Below are positions 17,532 through 26,454 of a stretch of DNA of 64,000 nt, in pieces (the first letter of the stretch is position 1; each line of letters begins with the position of its first letter). The position numbers were made by a program, and so were the translations under genes. The stretch comes from Shewanella loihica PV-4. Its GTDB lineage: Bacteria; Pseudomonadota; Gammaproteobacteria; Enterobacterales; Shewanellaceae. The notes under the pieces were generated by a model. That model saw only the letters and a list, made by a program, of their open reading frames with translations. It did not search any database and had not been told where the DNA came from. The stretch is taken from positions 2,294,001-2,358,000 of the forward strand of contig NC_009092.1 of NCBI RefSeq assembly GCF_000016065.1, read 5' to 3'.

Positions 17532-17926
17532 GGTGGTGTTCCTAAACGTCGATATAAGAAGGGGTTCGGGGCTAGTTATACCACTGTCTGAACGCCCTTC
17601 AAAGCGGATATTTTTCTATATCAATATTTTTCTTGTGCCGCCCTAGCTTTCCTGATTTTTAAAGGATTAAAGCGTAATTCTTTTAGAGATTATCCAGCGA
17701 TCTTAGCAAAATTTAGCAGATCCCTTAAGATGAGATCTCGCTCACATTAGCTTTGTTCAGAGGAGTAGATTTACACACCTAAATTTGCTCAAGATAAGAA
17801 CTGGGTTGCAGTGCTAACATTAAATGAAGCGTTAACTCTAAGGTTAGGTAAGAAAGAGATTGCCTAAATACAACAAAGCCCCACTTGTTAGCGAGGCTCT
17901 ATTTAATCATATTCTTTTGATTATGA
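17532..17926. other. Intergenic region between aminotransferase gene and tRNA operon
   Basis: 395 bp without a convincing ORF. The left part holds the upstream region of the leftward aminotransferase gene; I could not identify a paired TyrR box. The right end holds the tRNA terminator (17870-17899). Nothing else is recognisable. Confidence 0.5.
17870..17899 (-). terminator. Probable terminator of the Gly-Cys-Leu tRNA operon
   Basis: On the minus strand, AGCCTCGC and GTGGGGCT pair (8 bp, including G-T pairs) around TAACAA and are followed by TTTGTTGT. It lies about 30 bp after tRNA-Leu. Confidence 0.7.
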
Positions 17927-18013
17927 TGGTACCCGAGGACGGACTTGAACCGTCACGCTGTTACCAGCGAGGGATTTTAAATCCCTTGTGTCTACCGATT
18001 CCACCACTCGGGC
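17927..18013 (-). tRNA. tRNA-Leu (TAA)
   Basis: An 87-nt class II tRNA with a long variable arm and encoded CCA. The anticodon loop TTTAAAA within GGGAT..ATCCC gives TAA. It is third in the operon after Gly and Cys, matching the E. coli glyW-cysT-leuZ order. Confidence 0.97.
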
Positions 18014-18051
18014 CTAGTGTGTTTTATCGTGATTTACGTTAAAACGAAAAG

Positions 18052-18125
18052 TGGAGGCGCGACCCGGAGTCGAACCGAGATCGACGGATTTGCAATCCGC
18101 AGCATAGCCATTCTGCCATCGCGCC
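18052..18125 (-). tRNA. tRNA-Cys (GCA)
   Basis: A 74-nt tRNA with encoded CCA. The acceptor stem starts GGCGCGA and the anticodon loop ATTGCAAA gives GCA. It is the middle gene of the tRNA operon. Confidence 0.97.
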
Positions 18126-18160
18126 TTTATCTGAAGCGGTTTACGGTGTCACCGTAAATT

Positions 18161-18236
18161 TGGAGCGACATATCGGGTTCGAACCGATGACCTATACCTT
18201 GGCAAGGTATCGCTCTACCAACTGAGCTAATGTCGC
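18161..18236 (-). tRNA. tRNA-Gly (GCC)
   Basis: A 76-nt tRNA with encoded CCA, starting GCGACATTAGCTCAG. The anticodon loop CTTGCCAAG gives GCC. It is the first gene of the operon, about 50 nt after the predicted transcription start. Confidence 0.97.
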
Positions 18237-18294
18237 ATCTGAAACGCTTGCCAGCCAAGTGCCCTATCGAGCTTTCCCCTGACTGCGGAAAGGA

Positions 18295-18322
18295 ATTCTA
18301 CCGATTTACCTAAAAGTGTCAA
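18295..18322 (-). promoter_or_regulatory. Sigma-70 promoter of the tRNA operon
   Basis: On the minus strand, a consensus -35 TTGACA (18322-18317), a 16-bp spacer and -10 TAGAAT (18300-18295) lie upstream of tRNA-Gly. The match is close to consensus and the position suits a stable-RNA promoter. Confidence 0.82.
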
Positions 18323-18417
18323 CGTCTATTTATGGCTTAAACAAGGTTTGTTGCATCAACTGCTGCATTAATCACCTTTGTGACTCTTTGTTAAGCATAT
18401 TCAACTTCTTATAGATA

Positions 18418-18447
18418 AAAAAACGCCCCGGTACTTACCGAGGCGCT
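18418..18447 (-). terminator. Rho-independent terminator of the long GAPDH gene
   Basis: On the minus strand, CGCCTCGGT and ACCGGGGCG pair (one G-T) around AAGT, followed by T7. It is 23 bp after the stop codon. Confidence 0.9.
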
Positions 18448-18469
18448 TAGATTTATCTAGCGGTTAAGA

Positions 18470-19906
18470 TTAAGCAGCAGGTAGAGACTGGTAGTTTAGA
18501 CCAAGCATCTTCTGCATTACGCCAACAACCTGGCAGCTATAACCGAACTCGTTATCGTACCAAACATAAAGAATGGCGCGGTTACCCTCGGCAATGGTCG
18601 CCTGTGAGTCGACAACACCCGCGTAGCGAGAACCAACCAGATCAGAAGAGACAATCTCTGTAGACTCGGTGAAGTCAACCTGGTTTTGCAGCTCAGAACA
18701 TAGCGCTACGTTACGTAGGTACTCATTCATGTCTTCTTTGCTGGTTTCACCATTCAGGTTCAGGCTAATGATCGCCATAGACACGTTTGGTGTAGGCACG
18801 CGAATCGCATTACCGGTTAGCTTACCAGCAAGCACTGGCAGTGCCTTGGCAACAGCCTTGGCCGCACCTGTTTCGGTGATCACCATGTTCAGCGGTGCGC
18901 TGCGACCACGACGATCGGCTTTGTGGTAGTTATCGATCAGGTTTTGATCGTTAGTGTATGAGTGAATCGTTTCAACGTGGCCGTTGACGATGCCATACTT
19001 GTCGTTGACCGCCTTCAGTACTGGCGTGATAGCGTTAGTCGTACAACTTGCCGCCGAGACGATAGTGTCTTCATCTAGGATATCGTTTTCGTTAACGCCG
19101 TAAACGATGTTCTTAATTGCGCCTTTGGCCGGTGCAGTCAGCAGCACCTTAGAGGCGCCGTTACATCTTAGGTGTAGTCCCAGACCGTCTTCATCTTTCC
19201 AGATACCTGTGTTATCGACCACCAGCGCATTGTTGATGCCATAACGAGTGTAATCGACTTCATCTGGAGAGTTGGCGTAGATCACCTGAATATAGGTGCC
19301 GTTGGCGATAATAGCGTTGTTCTCTTCATCGACTTCAACTGAGCCGTTGAATGGACCGTGTACCGAGTCACGACGCAGCAGGCTGGCGCGCTTCTCGAGA
19401 TCGCCCTTACGACCGCCGCGCAGAACGATAGCGCGAAGACGCAGCTTGTTGCTCACACCCGTTCTTTCGATCAGTAGACGCGCAAGCAGACGACCGATAC
19501 GGCCGAAACCGTATAGCACTACATCGCGTGCTTCTTGGTTGTCTTCATGATCGATTGCCGAAGCCAACTCTTGTGACATGTAGGCTTCGATCTGGCTCGC
19601 ATCCTTATGTTCGCGCCAGTAGTTAACCGCTAATTTACCGATATCAACTTTACATTGCTTCACAGCTAGTTTGCTAAGTGCCTCAACAAACGGGAAACTT
19701 TCGCGTAATCTGAGTTTGTCACCCACATGACGACGCACTAAACGGTGTGACTTAATGATCTCGATAGTGGAAGCATTAAGAAGTGGCTTACCGTATAGAA
19801 CGACTTCTACACCTTGGTTACGATATAACTTACCAAGTAGAGGCTGCATCGCCTCCGCCATTTCGAAACGTTCTTGCCAGCTTTGTAGGTGTTTATCAGC
19901 GGTCAT
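18470..19906 (-). CDS. Glyceraldehyde-3-phosphate dehydrogenase, long form with N-terminal extension
   Basis: 478 residues, about 140 longer than classical GAPDH. The extra N-terminal 125 residues are mostly helical with no motif I recognise. The NAD(P) domain then begins VVLYGFGRIGRLLARLL. The catalytic cysteine lies in SAASCTTNAITP and the histidine in ETIHSYTNDQN, so the active site is intact. Sequence differs strongly from gapA 1.3 kb away, so this is a separate lineage and not a recent duplicate. A gluconeogenic or NADP-linked role is possible. A palindrome CTACA-5-TGTAG at 19932-19946 lies 26 bp before the ATG and may be an operator. Confidence 0.9.
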   Translation of the reverse strand: MTADKHLQSWQERFEMAEAMQPLLGKLYRNQGVEVVLYGKPLLNASTIEIIKSHRLVRRHVGDKLRLRESFPFVEALSKLAVKQCKVDIGKLAVNYWREHKDASQIEAYMSQELASAIDHEDNQEARDVVLYGFGRIGRLLARLLIERTGVSNKLRLRAIVLRGGRKGDLEKRASLLRRDSVHGPFNGSVEVDEENNAIIANGTYIQVIYANSPDEVDYTRYGINNALVVDNTGIWKDEDGLGLHLRCNGASKVLLTAPAKGAIKNIVYGVNENDILDEDTIVSAASCTTNAITPVLKAVNDKYGIVNGHVETIHSYTNDQNLIDNYHKADRRGRSAPLNMVITETGAAKAVAKALPVLAGKLTGNAIRVPTPNVSMAIISLNLNGETSKEDMNEYLRNVALCSELQNQVDFTESTEIVSSDLVGSRYAGVVDSQATIAEGNRAILYVWYDNEFGYSCQVVGVMQKMLGLNYQSLPAA

Positions 19907-20109
19907 TTACAGATCCTTTATCTCACTTTTACTACATTTATTGTAGAAATGATTGAGTAACAAAAAGAAAAGACCAATACTCTATTATTATCGGACGTCA
20001 ATCCTGTTATTGGTCGGCGCCATTGTAATGAAAAGTGAGCCAGCGATCTAGTAAGATATTTTCTCTAACCGTGTAATTTTATTAGATAAAATCCTAAGGA
20101 GACGCGCTT

Positions 20110-20949
20110 TTGAGATTAAATTTTGTAATCATTACACCAATTATGTCTCTTTTGGCGCTTTTCAGCCTGTTTGGCTGTGATAATGCTGCTAATACCGCCA
20201 CGATTTGTAAAAATAATCCTGAGCTTTGCGACGATTTACATCGTGATAGCTGGTGTCGATATGAGCGAGCCGACCTGATCCAGAAGCGTTACACCCTTAA
20301 AAACACCCCCTCGCCCACCGGCAAGCAGATTTATCAGCATCTGATCAATCTGGAAAACTACAGTAAATGCATCGAACTGGCCGCTGGCGTGCAGCACATC
20401 ATGCACCCAGAGCGCACCAACGATAGGGTGCGAGCCTTCGGCATCAGCGCCCAGAACTTGGCGCAACTGAGAGAGACGACCAAGGACAACCCGGATCTCT
20501 ATCTCTCTTACTATCACTGGATCCGCCTTAATGACCAGGCAGCCCTGTCTCGCGTAATAAAGGCACAACAGGCAGGCAGCATAAAAGATCTCGAGATCCT
20601 TGCCAGTCTCGCCTCTTATTACCAGAAGTCGGATCTCGATAAGGCCAAGGCGCTCTATCTGCAGCTGTTAGACAGTGCCGATCCGGACAGCTTTAATCCC
20701 GACTGGCTATTAGGCCTTGCCAGCATTTACCACCAGCAAAACGATCTGGAAAAAACCTATCTCTTCTCAAAAGCCAACGTATTGATGACGCGCAACACGG
20801 CATCCGATGCCAAAATGAACGCCTTAATCAATGGCAACCAGCAACTGGCGCATTTTTTAGATGAACAAGCCGATACCTTAGTGGAACATCTGAAAAACGG
20901 TGACTACGCTTCTAGTGAGATCCGCGCTCAGTTAAATACCTCGTCTTAA
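20110..20949 (+). CDS. Lipoprotein of DUF2989 type
   Basis: 279 residues. The signal sequence ends in a lipobox-like LFSLFGC with Cys near residue 23. The mature part has CKNNPELC and WCRYERADLI and then mostly helical, TPR-like segments (for example SLASYYQKSDLDKAKALYLQLL). I associate this architecture with DUF2989, a family of unknown function; the assignment is from memory. The start is TTG at 20110, supported by AAGGAG 8 bases upstream. It stands between two GAPDH genes but has no visible functional link to them. Confidence 0.8.
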   Translation: MRLNFVIITPIMSLLALFSLFGCDNAANTATICKNNPELCDDLHRDSWCRYERADLIQKRYTLKNTPSPTGKQIYQHLINLENYSKCIELAAGVQHIMHPERTNDRVRAFGISAQNLAQLRETTKDNPDLYLSYYHWIRLNDQAALSRVIKAQQAGSIKDLEILASLASYYQKSDLDKAKALYLQLLDSADPDSFNPDWLLGLASIYHQQNDLEKTYLFSKANVLMTRNTASDAKMNALINGNQQLAHFLDEQADTLVEHLKNGDYASSEIRAQLNTSS

Positions 20950-21111
20950 TTGAGCCATTCTCCTTGCTGGCAAAATGTTTGCCACTAGTATTTTTTTTAC
21001 AGAAATCGGCTCGGTTTTTGTAAAAAATCTGATCTTTGTAAAGAAAACAGCAAATTTGTTAAGCTAACTAGCCAATAAAACCCGATATTGCTTGACGATA
21101 GCTGTCAATTT

Positions 21112-21126
21112 GGTAATTTTACTACC
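21112..21126. promoter_or_regulatory. Possible HexR operator upstream of gapA
   Basis: GGTAATTTTACTACC matches 12 of 15 positions of the HexR consensus TGTAATWWWATTACA, as I remember it. It is centred about 42 bp before the gapA ATG. gapA is a known member of HexR regulons in Shewanella and related genera. Both the match and the assignment are tentative. Confidence 0.45.
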
Positions 21127-21160
21127 AGATATTTTTATACATTTACCTGAGGGATATGAG

Positions 21161-22171
21161 ATGACTATCCGCGTAGCAATTAACGGCTATGGCCGTATCG
21201 GTAGAAACGTACTTCGCGCACTTTATGAAAGCGAAAAGCAGTACCCCATCCAAATCGTTGCCATCAACGACCTGGGTGATGCTTCAATCAACGCTCACCT
21301 GACTAAGTACGACTCTGTACACGGTCGCTTCAACGCCAAAGTTGAGCACGACGACGAAGCTATCTACGTCAACGAAGACAAGATCAAAACTTTCTCTGAA
21401 CGTGACCCAGCTAAACTGCCTTGGGCCGAGCTTGAAGTCGATGTTGTGTTCGAATGTACCGGTATCTTCACTTCTAAAGAAGCGGTTCAGCCACACCTAA
21501 ACGCTGGCGCGAAGAAAGTGATCATCTCTGCACCGGGTAAGAACGTTGACGCGACTGTTGTTTACGGCGTAAACAACGATGTGATCACCTCTGACATGAC
21601 TGTGATCTCTAACGCTTCTTGTACCACCAACTGTCTGGCGCCTTTCGCTAAGCCGCTGAACGACGAGATTGGTATCGAATCGGGTCTGATGACCACTATC
21701 CACGCTTACACTAACGACCAGCGTCTATCTGACGTTTATCACACAGACCTACGCCGCGCTCGTGCCGCCGCTATGTCTATGATCCCAACTAAGACTGGTG
21801 CTGCTGCAGCCGTTGGTCTAGTGGTACCTGAGCTGGCTGGGAAGTTCGACGGTATGGCAGTACGTGTACCTACAGTAAACGTATCTCTGGTGGATCTCTC
21901 TTTCGTTGCCGCGCGCGACACCACAGTTGAAGAGATCAACGCCATCATCGAGAAGGCTGCAAGTGTTGCACCTATGAGTGAAGTGCTGTCGGTAAACAAA
22001 GAGCCATTGGTTTCTATCGACTTCAACCACAACCCATTCTCATCTAACTTCGATGCGACACAGACCCGTGTAAATGGTCGTCTGGTTAAAGTGATGGCGT
22101 GGTACGACAACGAATGGGGCTTCAGTAACCGTATGCTAGACAACGCAGTCGCGCTGATGACTGCTAAGTAA
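21161..22171 (+). CDS. gapA: Glyceraldehyde-3-phosphate dehydrogenase, type I
   Basis: 336 residues from ATG 21161. The upstream in-frame extension to 21092 lacks the NAD-domain start, while GAGGGA precedes 21161. The NAD motif [15 protein letters not shown], catalytic C154 in [12 protein letters not shown] and TIHAYTNDQ are all intact. It catalyses oxidative phosphorylation of glyceraldehyde-3-phosphate to 1,3-bisphosphoglycerate in glycolysis and gluconeogenesis. Unlike the long paralogue nearby it has standard length. A HexR-like box sits in the promoter region and a strong terminator follows. Confidence 0.97.
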   Translation: MTIRVAINGYGRIGRNVLRALYESEKQYPIQIVAINDLGDASINAHLTKYDSVHGRFNAKVEHDDEAIYVNEDKIKTFSERDPAKLPWAELEVDVVFECTGIFTSKEAVQPHLNAGAKKVIISAPGKNVDATVVYGVNNDVITSDMTVISNASCTTNCLAPFAKPLNDEIGIESGLMTTIHAYTNDQRLSDVYHTDLRRARAAAMSMIPTKTGAAAAVGLVVPELAGKFDGMAVRVPTVNVSLVDLSFVAARDTTVEEINAIIEKAASVAPMSEVLSVNKEPLVSIDFNHNPFSSNFDATQTRVNGRLVKVMAWYDNEWGFSNRMLDNAVALMTAK

Positions 22172-22198
22172 GCAAAGTTTTATTTGAGTTACATTCAT

Positions 22199-22227
22199 AA
22201 AAAAGGAGCCTAAATGGCTCCTTTTTT
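22199..22227 (+). terminator. Rho-independent terminator after gapA
   Basis: GGAGCC / GGCTCC stem around TAAAT with A6 before and T6 after; it can act in both directions and also faces the leftward ORF ending at 22289. Confidence 0.92.
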
Positions 22228-22288
22228 GTATCCGTCTTTCAACTTATTTTTCTGTTTTATCGTATGGCTTAGTGTGATTTTAATCGTC

Positions 22289-22621
22289 TTACACAGTGCG
22301 CGCCATGGCATCGTCCAGGCTCGCTATCCCCTGCGAAAGATACCCAAGGAAAATGTCTGTCTCTGCATTGCTAAGATCAGCCGACAGCACATAGCGATAG
22401 AGTTCGAGTAATCGACTCTTATAGGAAAGGAGCTGTTTAACACTGATAGCGCCGGGTAAGAAGTAATGCTCCGCCAGGCAATCTGTGACCCGCTGGCAAT
22501 CGCTCTGAATAAGACGCTTGATAAAATAGGCTCGGCTATTGGCAGCGTGAAGTGCACCGGCCTTCGCCGCTGGAATATATTTAAGCTGTGCTTGGAGTCT
22601 TGGGGTGGCATTTGCTTGCAT
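22289..22621 (-). CDS. Small hypothetical protein
   Basis: 110 residues, predicted soluble and helical, with no signal peptide and no motif I recognise. I favour this frame over two overlapping alternatives because AGAGG lies 7 bases before its ATG, and because its composition (charged, amphipathic, for example LLSYKSRLLELYRYVLSADLSNAETDIFLGYLSQGI in pieces) looks like a real protein. It ends in the shared terminator region behind gapA. Confidence 0.6.
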   Translation of the reverse strand: MQANATPRLQAQLKYIPAAKAGALHAANSRAYFIKRLIQSDCQRVTDCLAEHYFLPGAISVKQLLSYKSRLLELYRYVLSADLSNAETDIFLGYLSQGIASLDDAMARTV

Positions 22622-22823
22622 AGTGAACCTCTTAAGCCTAACACTTATTTCGTTTCACTATTATATTGGCCACAAACTGAACAGCGGCTTACCCGAAATG
22701 GATTAATCAGCTTTTAAATCAGTTCAGGCGCCAAATCTTAAACTAAATCCGCCGAACCTGGCCGTCTATCGCGCGCTATCGTCTCGAATTCCACTAAGCA
22801 CTTTGCACGCACTTGGCATCAAG

Positions 22824-23099
22824 TTAGAAACGTTTGATACGCACCACTTTCATCACTTCGAAATCGAAGCCAGCAACGGTTTCAGTCTCGGGGTAATAGG
22901 TCATATTTACCTTGTGTCCCTGTAGGCTGCGGTACTTTTTGGTACGGCGAAACTTAAAGGGGGCGTCACAACCTTCTATGGTTACCGTATGCTGTACCCA
23001 TTCATCAATCTCTCTCTGGGTATGGGATAAAATTTTCACGCCCTCTGAATGCACCAGTTTCTGATGTTTATCGAGCATCTTATCTACAACATGTTTCAT
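22824..23099 (-). CDS. Small hypothetical protein
   Basis: 91 residues, soluble and basic. Alternating beta-type segments (HTVTIEGCDAPFKFRRTKKYRS, in parts) end with FEVMKVVRIKRF. No family is recognised. AAAGG lies about 10 bases before ATG 23099. It lies 114 bp before a leftward DAO-type oxidase gene but has its own upstream gap, so co-transcription is uncertain. Confidence 0.62.
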   Translation of the reverse strand: MKHVVDKMLDKHQKLVHSEGVKILSHTQREIDEWVQHTVTIEGCDAPFKFRRTKKYRSLQGHKVNMTYYPETETVAGFDFEVMKVVRIKRF

Positions 23100-23213
23100 A
23101 GCGGGTAACCTTTATCGATGAGTTCTAACCTGTTTAAAAAAACGACAGTAGAAAATTATAGAACATCTCATCGGCTTTGCGTGTGGTTGAGCTATGGTAT
23201 CAAAAAATCGGCC

Positions 23214-24545
23214 CTAACTGTACCTGTCCCTGAGCCAAGCATATTGATAATAGGCACTTTGTCCTAAGCGTCGCAGTCGCGCGAAGTGAAACTTAGGCAG
23301 TGGTGATTGATAAAGCGGCAGCTCAGGCAAGCGCTCGCCGGCAATATGCTGTGCCAGGCGATAGGCGGCCTGAGCAGAAAATGCAACACCTGAGCCGCAA
23401 TAGCCCAGGCTATAACCCATATTTCCCTGACTAAAGACGTGGGGCATATCATCTAAGGCGGCAGCGATCCATCCGGTCCAGTTATGATCAACTGTTACTT
23501 CGGCAAGCGCCGGGAAGCAATCTGCCATAGCACTCTTTAAACGCTCGCCATAACGGGGATCGCCGGCATCGGCGCCGCTTATTGCGCCGCGGCCACCAAA
23601 CAGTAAGCGATTGTCGCTAAGCAGGCGATAGTAGTACTTGAGCCTACGGGTATCCATCACCACCTGATGCGTCTTAAGGCCTGTCGCCTCAAGCTGCGCA
23701 TCAGTGAGAGGTGCCGTTACTATGATGTTGCTCAGTATGGGCAGGTAGCGATTATCAACCGCTTGATTAAAACGTTTAGGCGTATAGGCGTTACCGGCAC
23801 TGACAACCTGCTTAGCGATCAGTTCTCCCTTATCGGTTATGAGTCTGTGGTGAGGTCCCTCCTTTAACCACTCTCGCACACAGCTCTCTTCATGCAGGTG
23901 TACGCCAAGGGATTGCACCACGCGCTTATAGCCCAAGCAGAGTTTTAGGGGGTTTACACCGAAACCATCGTTAAGGCGCAGCGCGCCATAGGCTTGATGG
24001 TTATCCATGTAGCTCTCTTTAAGCTCACTGGGTGTGAGAAACTGGGCGTCGTCGCCAAGATGTTCGGCGATGAAGTCGGCCGCTCCCTTTAATGTGCTAT
24101 AGGCCTTGGCGTTGTGCGCTATCTTCAGATAGCCCTTGGGCTGAGCATCGCAGGCAATCTCATGCTGTTCAATCAACTGCTCGACGCGGCGCACCGCGCT
24201 CGTGAACTCACCATAGATCCCTTTGGTGGTCTCCATGCCCCACTTCTTGGCCATCTGACTATAACCCATGCGTCCAGAGCCTTTGAGTACGAAACCGGCA
24301 TTGCGGCCGCTGGCGCCAAAGCCTATCTGATTTGCCTCTAACACCCTGGCCTCAATATTAAACTCGCTGGCAAGGTAATAGGCAGTCAGCAAACCAGTAA
24401 AGCCTCCACCGACGATGGCAACATCGGTTTGCATCCGGCCGCTGAGAGCTGGCAAGCGTGCAGGACGAGAGACGGTCGTCGCCCAGTATGAGTCTGGCCA
24501 GGGCTGACCATCGGGAAAGTCATTGAGTAAAGGATCGTAGGACAT
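23214..24545 (-). CDS. FAD-dependent amine/amino-acid oxidase (DAO family, PuuB-like)
   Basis: 443 residues. The FAD-binding dinucleotide motif VAIVGGGFTGLLTAYYLA is near residue 45, followed by GFGASGRNAGFV, which is typical of DAO-type oxidases such as gamma-glutamylputrescine oxidase and glycine-oxidase relatives. The C-terminal block YSLGYCGSGVAFSAQAA closes the FAD site. The substrate cannot be read from sequence. The neighbouring genes do not form a puu pathway, so the PuuB assignment is only by resemblance. A GNAT enzyme gene lies just upstream on the same strand, separated by 60 bp. Confidence 0.85.
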   Translation of the reverse strand: MSYDPLLNDFPDGQPWPDSYWATTVSRPARLPALSGRMQTDVAIVGGGFTGLLTAYYLASEFNIEARVLEANQIGFGASGRNAGFVLKGSGRMGYSQMAKKWGMETTKGIYGEFTSAVRRVEQLIEQHEIACDAQPKGYLKIAHNAKAYSTLKGAADFIAEHLGDDAQFLTPSELKESYMDNHQAYGALRLNDGFGVNPLKLCLGYKRVVQSLGVHLHEESCVREWLKEGPHHRLITDKGELIAKQVVSAGNAYTPKRFNQAVDNRYLPILSNIIVTAPLTDAQLEATGLKTHQVVMDTRRLKYYYRLLSDNRLLFGGRGAISGADAGDPRYGERLKSAMADCFPALAEVTVDHNWTGWIAAALDDMPHVFSQGNMGYSLGYCGSGVAFSAQAAYRLAQHIAGERLPELPLYQSPLPKFHFARLRRLGQSAYYQYAWLRDRYS

Positions 24546-24605
24546 AATGTTTAGGACTTATAGAAAGTGATGACGTATAAGGTTATGGCTGGTTAATTCC
24601 CTAAC

Positions 24606-25172
24606 CTAGAAAGTCAGGATCATCTCGCAGGCGACGCAATGACATTCGCTGCCACACAGCACGCAGACATAGTCTGGATGATCTGGGTTATTGTTCCAGC
24701 GCTCAGGATGTTCCTTGATGAGCTTGCCTCCAGCCTTAGTAAAGTAGCCCACGGCTGAATTATCTGGGCTCTGTTTCCAGAGATGGCTAACGCCAGCCAA
24801 GGCGCCCTGGGCCTTACAGGTTTCAATCGAGCTTTCAAGCAGGGCTTTACCTATGCCGAGTCCCCTAGCCTCTTCGGCGACCGTATTACATTTAAAATAA
24901 CAGCAATGTTCGGGTGCAACAGGCCAAAGCGCTGGCGAGCACCAGCGATCCAGCGTCCAATTGCCCGGTGCGTAGGTAAGCCGAAATCCGACTAATTCGC
25001 CCTCTAAGTAGGCAACAAAGTTTGCATTGAGGCCAGATTTTAATGCCTTATGCTGCATCTCGCTAAGCATCTGCTCATCGAGATAGCCATCGCCATGCAC
25101 CAGATTGCCTAAGGCGATGACTCGCTCAAAATCTTCCTGTGCTAAGGGTCTTATCTCTACTTGGCTACTCAT
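24606..25172 (-). CDS. GNAT acetyltransferase with cysteine-rich C-terminal tail
   Basis: 188 residues. The acetyl-CoA motif appears as VAEEARGLGIGKALLESSI (the R/Q-x-x-G-x-G/A box), and VGYFTKAGGKLI follows in the usual GNAT position. The last 20 residues contain five cysteines and a histidine (CVLCGSECHCVACEMIL), arranged as two C-x2-C-like pairs that could bind zinc or iron. Two further cysteines occur in PEHCCYFKC. Such a tail is not a standard GNAT feature. The gene precedes a DAO-type oxidase gene on the same strand. The substrate is unknown. Confidence 0.82.
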   Translation of the reverse strand: MSSQVEIRPLAQEDFERVIALGNLVHGDGYLDEQMLSEMQHKALKSGLNANFVAYLEGELVGFRLTYAPGNWTLDRWCSPALWPVAPEHCCYFKCNTVAEEARGLGIGKALLESSIETCKAQGALAGVSHLWKQSPDNSAVGYFTKAGGKLIKEHPERWNNNPDHPDYVCVLCGSECHCVACEMILTF

Positions 25173-25293
25173 CGCCTCACTCGTCTGTTTACCTTAAATT
25201 AACCTCAAGGTAACATAAAAACCCTTAAATGAAGTAAGGATGCGATTAAGCGCATATTTCTTGAACAATCCCAAATCATAATGGAGTCATTGG

Positions 25294-26373
25294 GTGAATA
25301 CAGATTTCTCAAAACCTGCGCTGGAAGACAAACTCAACCGGATCACTTCGATACCACAAAGATTCAACCAGGGCCTTAAGAACCTGTGGCAACGTCTCAC
25401 TCTGCCACAAAGGCTCTACCTGCTGGCTGCGCTGCTGCTGATGAGCGAGCATTTAGGCTTAGTGGCCATCATTACCACAATTGCCCTCGCCCTGGAGTTT
25501 TGGCCTCTGTTTGAGCGTGTCTGGCATTCGCTCGCCGGTAAGGCGGTATTGCTACTCTTCTATGCTATCGTGGCCAACTATGCCCTGGCAATGGCTGGTG
25601 CCATTGTTAACGAGGTAGTGGGCGTACCGGCAACGCATTTTAACTACACCCATAACTTTGCCATCTTGCTGCTTCTGCCCGCCTGGATCCTGGGCATTAG
25701 CGCCATCGGACTATTGTTTGTCCAGCTGTTGATGCCTTTCTATCTCATGATAGCCCTGATGTTAAAACCCGTTGGTATCAAGCTATTTTCCCTTACCGGC
25801 AACAGTCATTACCGTTTCACCACTTTGATGGTCAGATTCGTCCTCTCCTTGGTCTTGCTCTACCATTTGATCTTGCTAATCGGTGATGTGGAGGAGAGAG
25901 TGGAATCGGCGCTAAACGATTTAAAGACCATTGAGGAATCGGTAAAGGGAGAGTCGAACAAAGGTCAAGACAAGCAGCTAACCGCAAACACAGATGAGGT
26001 AGCCGCCAATTTAGAAATGAAGGCGCAACCCAGCGCTGAAGTGTCAGAGAAGGATGAGGCGTTATCAAACGCCGAAACTGCCCAAGAAAAGACAGATGAT
26101 CAACAAACTCGCCAAGCAGAGAGCGAGGCATCGTTAGCGAAAGAATACGCCTCGCTACGTCACGCCTATCAGGGTGAGATCCGCGAGTTAATCGCCGAGT
26201 TTGCCTACCGTCTCGAGGCCGATAGCCGCTCTCGTTGTGAAAAGAGTGAGAATGCCAACGTGGTCGAGCTCAACGACTATGAAATTCTCGAGGTGGTGCC
26301 AGACAATACGGCAAAATACCGTTATCGCTTTACGGTAAGAAAATGTATTTCACCAGCCTTTCCGGCCAAATAG
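25294..26373 (+). CDS. Multi-pass membrane protein of unknown function
   Basis: 359 residues. About five membrane segments lie between residues 35 and 205 (for example KAVLLLFYAIVANYALAM and LLLPAWILGISAIGLLFVQ). A hydrophilic, Glu/Lys/Gln-rich low-complexity region follows (about 210-285), then a C-terminal domain with one cysteine pair (RCEKSEN, VRKCIS). I do not recognise the family. The start is GTG 25294 with GGAG 7 bases upstream. It is a single gene; the topology suggests an inner-membrane protein with a charged linker. Confidence 0.75.
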   Translation: MNTDFSKPALEDKLNRITSIPQRFNQGLKNLWQRLTLPQRLYLLAALLLMSEHLGLVAIITTIALALEFWPLFERVWHSLAGKAVLLLFYAIVANYALAMAGAIVNEVVGVPATHFNYTHNFAILLLLPAWILGISAIGLLFVQLLMPFYLMIALMLKPVGIKLFSLTGNSHYRFTTLMVRFVLSLVLLYHLILLIGDVEERVESALNDLKTIEESVKGESNKGQDKQLTANTDEVAANLEMKAQPSAEVSEKDEALSNAETAQEKTDDQQTRQAESEASLAKEYASLRHAYQGEIRELIAEFAYRLEADSRSRCEKSENANVVELNDYEILEVVPDNTAKYRYRFTVRKCISPAFPAK

Positions 26374-26393
26374 TTCGCTTGGGTGTTAGCCAT

Positions 26394-26421
26394 AGGCCGT
26401 TAATAAAAGGCCGTTACCCAT
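26394..26421. repeat. Two 14-bp direct repeats between convergent genes
   Basis: AGGCCGTTAATAAA is followed directly by AGGCCGTTACCCAT. The pair lies inside a larger imperfect palindrome (GCTTGGG about 26378, CCCAAGC about 26426), just after the stop of the membrane protein gene. The unit length matches other arrays in this window, but with two copies the evidence is thin. Confidence 0.35.
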
Positions 26422-26454
26422 AGCGCCCAAGCCAGTCAACAATTGCCTTAACCG

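Noticed and set aside
22324..22644. 106-codon leftward ORF overlapping the small protein at 22289-22621
   Set aside because: The overlapping frame has a better ribosome binding site and more protein-like composition; only one can be real.
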